64,000 nucleotides of DNA from Yamadazyma tenuis. Its lineage: Eukaryota > Ascomycota > Pichiomycetes > Serinales > Debaryomycetaceae. How positions within the stretch are numbered: position 1 is the stretch's first letter; every line of letters begins with the position of its first letter. This document shows positions 57,435-64,000 of the stretch, in pieces. The notes beneath the pieces are model-generated. The model had not been told where the DNA came from, ran no database searches, and saw only the letters and a list, made by a program, of their open reading frames with translations. The DNA lies in the NCBI RefSeq assembly GCF_029203305.1, contig NC_089466.1, positions 1,074,256 through 1,138,255 on the forward strand, in the 5' to 3' direction. The translations under genes and the position numbers were made by a program.

Positions 57435-57600
57435 TGAGTGCTTAGGACCAGCTCAAAAGATTCCCAATGAGGCTAATGGCTGAGTACATGACACTATCTG
57501 TGAAATTTTGCCTCCAAAGAGTAGTGAGTCAACTAGAATTCCCCCATAAGGATGAAAAGGACTTCATATGCTGGAATATTTTTTGGTCAACAATAGACTG
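57435..57600 (+). repeat. Subtelomeric repeat Y, copy 3
   Basis: GATATTACCTCTTTGAGTRCTT, GACCAGCTC, AGATTCCCAATGAGGCTAATGG and GTAGTGAGTCA match 61870-61970. The centre also matches 43960-44040 and 48900-48960. Confidence 0.65.
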
Positions 57601-58204
57601 CAAGTAATCTTAATTCAGCATTGTGGTTATCAGTTATGACGATCTTCGGGATAGTCAACAAGGCCTATTGTCTAATTGCCTAAATGGTTCAGTGAGCTGA
57701 TTATCTATTAAACCCACGGTGGTTCAAACGGAAATCTGTGGACGGTTTTGGGCTGTATTTCCAGGCTCTGCGGCATTTAATGATCGCCCTTCACGGTTAA
57801 TGCACACTTTAAGTGGGAATAAGGCAAATTCCCCATATTATTGGAGAATGTTAATCCTTTAACATACCTTCGAAGAAAAGAAAGTTGCTACATTGGGTAG
57901 ACAACTACTTCCGTGTGATGACGAAAATGTCTTGCCTCAACTTTAAGTTTCTCCTTAAACTCATATTTTAAAAGTGATGGCCACATTTGGCTAAGGGCTT
58001 AAAAAGAGGAAAATGAAGCAGCTTCTTGTAGTAGAACTCGTCTCCCAAGGTAAAGTTTTCTACCACTTTAGAATTGTTATCATTTTACCTTAAATGATAA
58101 CTGGGAATACTTGCAACCTATTTTATGTGGAGCGCAATGGTATCTCCAGAATTGCAAAATTATTTATACTAGTTGGGTTTCCTGAAGGTTGAAGTTAAAC
58201 AATA
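57601..58204. promoter_or_regulatory. Upstream region of adhesin 3, with GATA-type palindrome
   Basis: No gene seen in about 600 bases. A perfect 10-base inverted repeat, GTTATCATTT at 58076-58085 and AAATGATAAC at 58092-58101, with a six-base spacer, lies about 100 bases before the ATG and contains two opposed GATAA sites. AAATTATTTATAC near 58157 is a TATA candidate. Confidence 0.55.
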
Positions 58205-60799
58205 ATGAAAGTCCAGTACAAATTACCTTTTCTTGCGGCTGTTCTTTTTTTCTGTGCAGCTGCCACTTCCGATAGCATCGGGGGATGTAGTCCCTCAGAA
58301 GTGACTAAAGGTTTGACGGCTGAATACATTGAAACAACTTACGATGAATATGGCTCCAGCACGATTTCCGAAGATAATAACGCGCTTAGTATAATTGATC
58401 AATCTCTGGCAGAATCTTCGTGGGGAGGAGTGACAGCACAAAATTTTGGGTTCTATGCTGATGGAACTGGTGTCGTAAATGGAGACCTATATGGCCAAAC
58501 TGTCAACATAAACTACTTCGGTATGAGACTTTCTGGATATTTCTATGCCGCCACTACTGGAGATTACACATTCGACGGGATTTATGCTGATAATAGGGCT
58601 TCATATACGCTTGGAGCAGGCACTGCTATGGATTGTTGTGGACTGACCCTTGAAGGAAACTTGGATAACTATTTTGGTGGGGATTCAGGTACTTCGACTG
58701 TTACTCTTACAGGAGGAGTATACTATCCTATCAAAGTGGTTTACTACAATGGAAATGGAATCGCCAATCTCACAATGTCCGTCGTTTATCCTGATGGTAC
58801 CAACCACACGGATGACATTGACTGGTATTCTTCAACGGACAACTCCACTGCTTGTCCTTATTCCACAACCACCACCATTATATGGACTGGAACAGATACT
58901 GAGACTGTAACTGTGACAGGCTCAGATGGCGATGTGACTGTTACTGTTGAGATACCAGAATCAAGAACGACCACCACTGAACCATGGACAGGCACAGATA
59001 CTACCACTACTACCATCTACCCATCTAACCTAAGTGATCCCGTAACTGTTGACATCAAGACTCCAGAATCTACCACAACCACTACTGAGGTGTGGACAGG
59101 CACAGAACCTTCCACTAGTATCATCTATCCACCCAACCCAAGTGATCCTATTACCTTTGTTATCTTGTCTCCTGAAACTACAACGACCACTACTGAACCA
59201 TGGACAGGCACAGATACTACCACTACTACCATCTACCCATCTAACCTAAGTGATCCCGTAACTGTTGACATCAAGACTCCAGAATCTACCACAACCACTA
59301 CTGAGGTGTGGACAGGCACAGAACCTTCCACTAGTATCATCTATCCACCCAACCCAAGTGATCCTATTACCTTTGTTATCTTGTCTCCTGAAACTACAAC
59401 GACCACTACTGAACCATGGACAGGCACAGATACTACCACTACTACCATCTACCCATCTAACCCAAGTGATCCCGTAACTGTTGACATCAAGACTCCAGAA
59501 TCAACAACTATAACGACTAGTTACGGATCTATTGATACAACCTATACTCTAACTCCCTCCGATCCAAGTGATCCTAAGACTGTCGTTATAATAACATCCA
59601 CTCCCACGCCAACAAGTACACCACTTACCAGCACTTCGTTATCAAGCCTGTCCTTCCACTGGACAAACTCAACTACTCCAATACCATCTTCAGAAAGTGT
59701 TGTCACTGTCACCACTCCATGGACTGGCTCTACCACATCCTTTTACACTACAACTGGAACTGATGGTAACCCAACTATTGTTAAAGAAACTCCAGAAGGA
59801 CACACCACTATCCCTTGGACCGGAACCTTCACTACGACTTACACCACCACTGGAACCGATGGTAATCCAACTGAGGTTGTTGAAACTCCAGCTACTGTCT
59901 TCATCACTTCCACTCATTGGACTGGCTCTTTCACCTCAACTTACACTACCACAGGTCCAGATGGTGACGTGACAGTCGTGGTTGAAAATCCAGAATCACA
60001 CACCACTATCCCTTGGACCGGAACCTTCACTACGACTTACACCACCACTGGAACCGATGGTAATCCAACTGAGGTTGTTGAAACTCCAGCTACTGTCTTC
60101 ATCACTTCCACTCATTGGACTGGCTCTTTCACCTCAACTTACACTACCACAGGTCCAGATGGTGACGTGACAGTCGTGGTTGAAAATCCAGAATCACACA
60201 CTACTATCCCTTGGACTGGAACCTTCACTACGACGTACACTACCACAGGCACTGATGGTGAACCAACGGTGGTTGTCGAGACTCCAGAAACACACATAAC
60301 AACTCCTTGGACTGGTTCATTCACTTCAACCTACACCACAACTGGACCTGACGGTAAACCAACCGTAGTCGTTGAAACTCCTGAACCGGTTGTCATCGAA
60401 AAAGATGTTACCACTATTGTCTTGCCTTGTACTTGCAAGGAACCTTCAACCACCACAACAACTGGTGATGATGGTAAGAAGACCGTTGTATGTAACATCC
60501 CACACTCTTTGGTGTCCAGTGTTGTGGTTACCGAGCCATGCACCAATGCTGCTGGAGATACTACAGTCACAATCTATACCACGTTCACTGTCGCTGCTGC
60601 CGTGACTGCTAACCCTACTGAAACCGTTGCTCCAACTGGTGCTAAAGGGAATGGTTCTGGAGCGGCTGCTGAAGCGGCTTCAGCTGGTAATGGCTCAGAA
60701 TCCTCACCACAAGAAGTCTCCACGTACGAGGCCATGGGTTCAAAAAACACATACACATTCTTGGCTGTGTTATCCGCTCTTTTGTGGATATCCTTTTGA
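58205..60799 (+). CDS. Flo-type PA14 GPI adhesin 3
   Basis: This encodes 864 residues. A signal peptide (1-22) leads into a PA14/Flo domain at about 25-230 closely similar to adhesin 1 (GGCSPSEVTKGL, GQTVNINYFGMRLSGYFYAATTGDYTF, GAGTAMDCC, VVYPDGTNHTDDIDWYSS). The calcium-site pair, Asp-Asp in the paralogues, is D129-N130 here (YADNRASY). The stalk has 72-residue and 66-residue repeat units of the EPWTGTDTTTTTIYPSN and IPWTGTFTTTYTTTGTDG kind, and the C-terminal 150 residues and GPI signal match the paralogues. It is the most distal gene and a candidate for telomere-position silencing. Confidence 0.9.
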   Translation: MKVQYKLPFLAAVLFFCAAATSDSIGGCSPSEVTKGLTAEYIETTYDEYGSSTISEDNNALSIIDQSLAESSWGGVTAQNFGFYADGTGVVNGDLYGQTVNINYFGMRLSGYFYAATTGDYTFDGIYADNRASYTLGAGTAMDCCGLTLEGNLDNYFGGDSGTSTVTLTGGVYYPIKVVYYNGNGIANLTMSVVYPDGTNHTDDIDWYSSTDNSTACPYSTTTTIIWTGTDTETVTVTGSDGDVTVTVEIPESRTTTTEPWTGTDTTTTTIYPSNLSDPVTVDIKTPESTTTTTEVWTGTEPSTSIIYPPNPSDPITFVILSPETTTTTTEPWTGTDTTTTTIYPSNLSDPVTVDIKTPESTTTTTEVWTGTEPSTSIIYPPNPSDPITFVILSPETTTTTTEPWTGTDTTTTTIYPSNPSDPVTVDIKTPESTTITTSYGSIDTTYTLTPSDPSDPKTVVIITSTPTPTSTPLTSTSLSSLSFHWTNSTTPIPSSESVVTVTTPWTGSTTSFYTTTGTDGNPTIVKETPEGHTTIPWTGTFTTTYTTTGTDGNPTEVVETPATVFITSTHWTGSFTSTYTTTGPDGDVTVVVENPESHTTIPWTGTFTTTYTTTGTDGNPTEVVETPATVFITSTHWTGSFTSTYTTTGPDGDVTVVVENPESHTTIPWTGTFTTTYTTTGTDGEPTVVVETPETHITTPWTGSFTSTYTTTGPDGKPTVVVETPEPVVIEKDVTTIVLPCTCKEPSTTTTTGDDGKKTVVCNIPHSLVSSVVVTEPCTNAAGDTTVTIYTTFTVAAAVTANPTETVAPTGAKGNGSGAAAEAASAGNGSESSPQEVSTYEAMGSKNTYTFLAVLSALLWISF
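58975..60280 (+). repeat. 216-bp and 198-bp coding repeats in adhesin 3
   Basis: A 216-base unit begins near 58978 and repeats at 59194, with a partial third copy at 59410. A 198-base unit begins near 59801 and repeats at 59999, with a partial third copy at 60197. Copies within each array are nearly identical, showing recent unequal exchange. Confidence 0.9.
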
Positions 60800-61734
60800 A
60801 TCAATCCAATGAAACTTGGATATAATTCATACTTGAGAACCGTGATTGTGCTTGAATGTTTGGATATTATAATTTCTCTTTGTCTAGTTATTTCGCTTAC
60901 CAATACTTGGTACTATATCAATAAACGTCTTTGTGGTTTAAGTAATGGAACTTTGTAGTGAGACTATCAAATGTCTAGTTCGAACGTTAGATTTTCACAC
61001 AGGATTTTTCATATATTGGCGGTCAAAATTAACACATTAAAAGGCGACAGTTTCAAAATAAACGTGCAGGAAAGTAGACTGTTTACATGGCTTTAGTACG
61101 AAGAGAGATATGGTTTTAGGATCAGAAGAATTATGTGGTCTGTCGTGCAAGAATCAAATCTGCACGCACACTTTCAAAATAGCACGATAACCGCTCAACA
61201 AAAGATGAATAAGATGGTAAATTATTTGGTTGATAATTACTTTACTTGCATCTCAAGCCTGTTTTCCAAGTACTCAAGGGAATTCTCTATAGTATAGTGT
61301 GTATTTTCCATAAGCTCATCCGGCTTTACTTGCACACAGCACCATAGTGCCTGGTTTCAATCTTGAGACAAGAACCGGCTTTATCGGAACCTGAACAGAA
61401 TTATATTGCAGGGTTCTCCTCTTGCCATCATAGAAACTGATGTACTTTTTCTGGTTGTTCTGCGTAAGGTTTTAGCGGGCTGGCCAGGATAATTTGAATG
61501 TTTTCTTCTACTTTAGACAATTACAACAAAAATATCGAACCTCTAGGCCTGAAATATAACATCTCTTTGAGCTTTGGGTTCAACAAAACGTATTCAAGCG
61601 CTTCTCCAATTTGAATAATAAGTTTTGTGGCTGGAATGGGAGCTGAGCATCTCTGAAGTTTGATTAGATTAACCAATTTCTGTAGCTTTGGATAAGAATT
61701 CACTCGGGCGAATTATGACTAGTGAAAAATAGGG
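60800..61734. other. Adhesin 3 3' flank and subtelomeric spacer
   Basis: The first ~120 bases are the conserved adhesin 3'UTR (ATCCAATG, AATGTTTGG, CTAGTTATTTCGCTTACC). The rest is AT-rich. A 60-codon minus-strand frame at 61521-61703 has no recognisable family and is not claimed. Confidence 0.45.
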
Positions 61735-62011
61735 GTAGAAGGGATCCTCTTGTCTCAGTCTTTTCGTCAGACTTTGCGGACGAGAAGTGGCATAACCATA
61801 AAATATTATTCGAGTTTTAGATAAAAAGTTATGTAAGGTAAGTATATATTAAGTGCGAGAAATGATATTACCTCTTTGAGTACTTGGGATCAGCTCGGCA
61901 GATTCTCAAAGAGGTTAATGGCTATGTGCATGTCCCCCCTCTATAAAGAGTTACCCTAAAGAGGTAGTGAATCACCAAGCATTAAATTCCTCCTGTAAGG
62001 ATGAAAATTAA
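61735..62011. repeat. Duplicated block including repeat Y copy 4
   Basis: It parallels 57290-57560: CGTCAGACTTTGC, CATAACCATAAAAT, GATATTACCTCTTTGAGTACTTGG, TCAGCTC, AGATTCTCAAAGAGGTTAATGGCTA and AAGGATGAAAA recur in the same order. It joins directly to repeat X copy D. Confidence 0.65.
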
Positions 62012-62770
62012 TCGTAAAAGCTCCTGTAGCGGTAACCAACTGAACTGTATATAATGACGGTCTAGATTTGTTGCGACAAGCCTCATTAAGCTTCGGCTGC
62101 GAAAAATATACAAGAAACTTCATGCGCACCACCGCGTTGCATATTTGGTGCAAAACTACCTATTACAAATTCTTAATTGAGCGAAAACCTTTGTACGTGC
62201 GAAATCCAACTCTTGAAACCTATTTTATCCACACACGAACTCAAATAACCAAGACAATCAACCACAATTTGAGCATCAAATTGTGGTTGAGGTTGGTTTC
62301 ATTGTTGTGCTTGTCAGGCCAAGTGTTGTTGTATCATATTTTGGGTATTTATCGGAATGTATTGAAGAATTTCTAGCATATGTTTATTTAAGACCATTTG
62401 AATGTAATTGGTAGAATTTGCAAATTGAAGAGAAATTTCTTAAAAGATTTCAAATTACTTAATTAAAGATTAGTAAACTCTATCACCCAGAAGATGGGTG
62501 CACATTCTCGCCCATGGTATTCTGCGTATAAGACTTGCATGCAGCAACTTCCAAAGGGTATGGTTCTAAAACAGGTTTGCCCCCTTGCCTTCCTTGTGTG
62601 CAGTCATATTTATGCGCATATTTCTCTTTGGCTTCCATCAGATTTTTATGTGATCGCTCAGAGTTACAAGAACTACCGGAGATATTCCAATTAAAGTATT
62701 ATTCTTAGGCACATACAGGATAAATATCTATATGTTCTCAGTTTTCTTGGTTTACGGCATGTGGAAGCGG
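62012..62770 (+). repeat. Subtelomeric repeat X, forward copy D (subterminal, most complete)
   Basis: All X landmarks are present in order, from GTAAAAGCTCCTGTAGCGG through TATATAATGACGG, TTGTTGCGACAAG, the hairpin, GAAGATGGGTGCACATTC and CCTTCCTTGTGTGCAG to GGTTTACGGCATGTGG. Its right end points towards the telomere about 100 bases away. Confidence 0.85.
62259..62289. repeat. Perfect 14-bp hairpin in repeat X copy D
   Basis: CAACCACAATTTGA at 62259-62272 and TCAAATTGTGGTTG at 62276-62289 are perfect reverse complements around a three-base loop (GCA). Corresponding positions in copies A, B and C1 can also pair, with some base changes on both arms. Confidence 0.85.
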
Positions 62771-62874
62771 TGGAGGTACTTTATCTATAATACAGGGTAA
62801 TTTTAGGCGATACCCCCTTCCAATGAATTGGCATTCCCTGTTCAGCTTTGATAATAAATCTCAACAATGATCAA
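62771..62874 (-). repeat. Truncated start of an inverted X copy, capped by the telomere
   Basis: GCTTTGA (62845-62851) and TCTCAACAATG (62859-62869) match the outer edge of inverted copies S1 (47994-48018) and S2, in the same orientation. Only about 30 bases remain before the telomere units begin at 62875. The bases to the left (CCTTCCAATG...CCTGTTCAG) resemble the spacer between C2 and S2. Confidence 0.65.
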
Positions 62875-64000
62875 ATGGGTCAGAACTTCGGTGGGTGTAT
62901 GGGTCAGAACTTCGGTGGGTGTATGGGTCAGAACTTCGGTGGGTGTATGGGTCAGAACTTCGGTGGGTGTATGGGTCAAAACTTCGGTGGGTGTATGGGT
63001 CAGAAACTTCGGTGGGTGTATGGGTCAGAACTTCGGTGGGTGTATGGGTCAGAACTTCGGTGGGTGTATGGGTCAGAACTTCGGTGGGTGTATGGGTCAG
63101 AACTTCGGTGGGTGTATGGGTCAGAACTTCGGTGGGTGTATGGGTCAGAACTTCGGTGGGTGTATGGGTCAGAACTTCGGTGGGTGTATGGGTCAGAACT
63201 TCGGTGGGTGTATGGGTCAGAACTTCGGTGGGTGTATGGGTCAGAACTTCGGTGGGTGTATGGGTCAGAACTTCGGTGGGTGTATGGGTCAGAACTTCGG
63301 TGGGTGTATGGGTCAGAACTTCGGTGGGTGTATGGGTCAGAACTTCGGTGGGTGTATGGGTCAGAACTTCGGTGGGTGTATGGGTCAGAACTTCGGTGGG
63401 TGTATGGGTCAGAACTTCGGTGGGTGTATGGGTCAGAACTTCGGTGGGTGTATGGGTCAGAACTTCGGTGGGTGTATGGGTCAGAACTTCGGTGGGTGTA
63501 TGGGTCAGAACTTCGGTGGGTGTATGGGTCAGAACTTCGGTGGGTGTATGGGTCAGAACTTCGGTGGGTGTATGGGTCAGAACTTCGGTGGGTGTATGGG
63601 TCAGAACTGTATGGGTCAGAACTTCGGTGGGTGTATGGGTCAGAACTTCGGTGGGTGTATGGGTCAGAACTTCGGTGGGTGTATGGGTCAGAACTTCGGT
63701 GGGTGTATGGGTCAGAACTTCGGTGGGTGTATGGGTCAGAACTTCGGTGGGTGTATGGGTCAGAACTTCGGTGGGTGTATGGGTCAGAACTTCGGTGGGT
63801 GTATGGGTCAGAACTTCGGTGGGTGTATGGGTCAGAACTTCGGTGGGTGTATGGGTCAGAACTTCGGTGGGTGTATGGGTCAGAACTTCGGTGGGTGTAT
63901 GGGTCAGAACTTCGGTGGGTGTATGGGTCAGAACTTCGGTGGGTGTATGGGTCAGAACTTCGGTGGGTGTATGGGTCAGAACTTCGGTGGGTGTATGGGA
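62875..64000 (+). repeat. Telomere: about 47 tandem 24-bp units
   Basis: Units with core GGTGGGTGTATGGGTCAG plus AACTTC repeat with an exact 24-base period to the last base of the window, G-rich strand running 5' to 3' towards the end. Variants: a G-to-A change at 62979, one extra A near 63003-63005, and one unit shortened by 9 bases at about 63601-63615. The final base of the window (A at 64000) departs from the unit. The complementary strand contains ACCCATACACCC, close to the Rap1 consensus. Long, uniform units copied from a long telomerase RNA template are typical of Candida/Debaryomyces-type and Kluyveromyces yeasts. Confidence 0.97.

Noticed and set aside
62875..64000. Regular direct repeats reminiscent of a CRISPR array or of a coding minisatellite
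   Set aside because: There are no spacers, the unit is contiguous and G-rich, and it sits at the sequence end; it is a telomere.

Overview
The window reads as the right-hand end of a budding-yeast (Saccharomycotina) chromosome, ending in a telomere. Every recognised gene is an intron-less fungal gene, intergenic spaces are short, and the last 1.1 kb is an array of 24-bp units whose G-rich core is GGTGGGTGTATGGGTCAG. Long non-canonical telomere units, HYR/IFF and Flo-type adhesins, and rare CTG codons fit the Debaryomycetaceae/Metschnikowiaceae (CUG-Ser) group. Two CTG codons fall where relatives usually carry Ser, so CTG residues quoted as Leu may be Ser. I cannot name the species.

Positions 1-33 kb are a gene-dense, conserved core. 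In order: TRM3 (5' part only), a DUF3445 protein, ATG20, NUP84, RPN6, OMS1, TMA17, MRF1, an RRT6-like p24 protein, RRP4, TRM5, a CSC1/OSCA-type channel, a RAD4/RAD34 protein, RNH203, a 2OG-Fe(II) oxygenase, a YML018C/THI74-type transporter, OSH3, a RING-TRAF zinc-finger protein and a second 2OG oxygenase. Many neighbours are also close together in Saccharomyces cerevisiae (YDL097-116, YDR314-316, YGL143-146, YHR069-073), which supports the names. Most promoters are very short and divergent.

Positions 33-42 kb are transitional and accessory: a SEO1-like permease divergent from the second oxygenase, a HYR/IFF cell-wall protein whose signal peptide lies in a different frame from the rest, a SnoaL-like protein and an SV2-like MFS transporter.

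Positions 42-62.9 kb are subtelomeric. Three paralogous Flo-type (PA14) GPI adhesins share almost identical 3' ends and are interleaved with an MNN1-type mannosyltransferase, a broken sugar-transporter pseudogene, and copies of two repeat families (called X and Y here). X occurs as forward copies and as inverted copies. One forward/inverted junction holds a single telomere unit, and the real telomere is attached to the first bases of a truncated inverted X copy. This suggests repeated breakage, healing and fusion of chromosome ends.

The most striking features are telomere-unit fragments inside the chromosome (an inverted pair upstream of the p24 gene, an interrupted unit in the first codons of the RAD34-like gene, one unit at the X/X junction), a TMA17 gene carrying 37 perfect hexapeptide repeats, shared TTTCGCGAAA palindromes in two proteasome/mitochondrial divergent promoters, the HYR frameshift, and a decayed copy of a 2OG oxygenase. 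No tRNA, rRNA, CRISPR or intact transposon was recognised.
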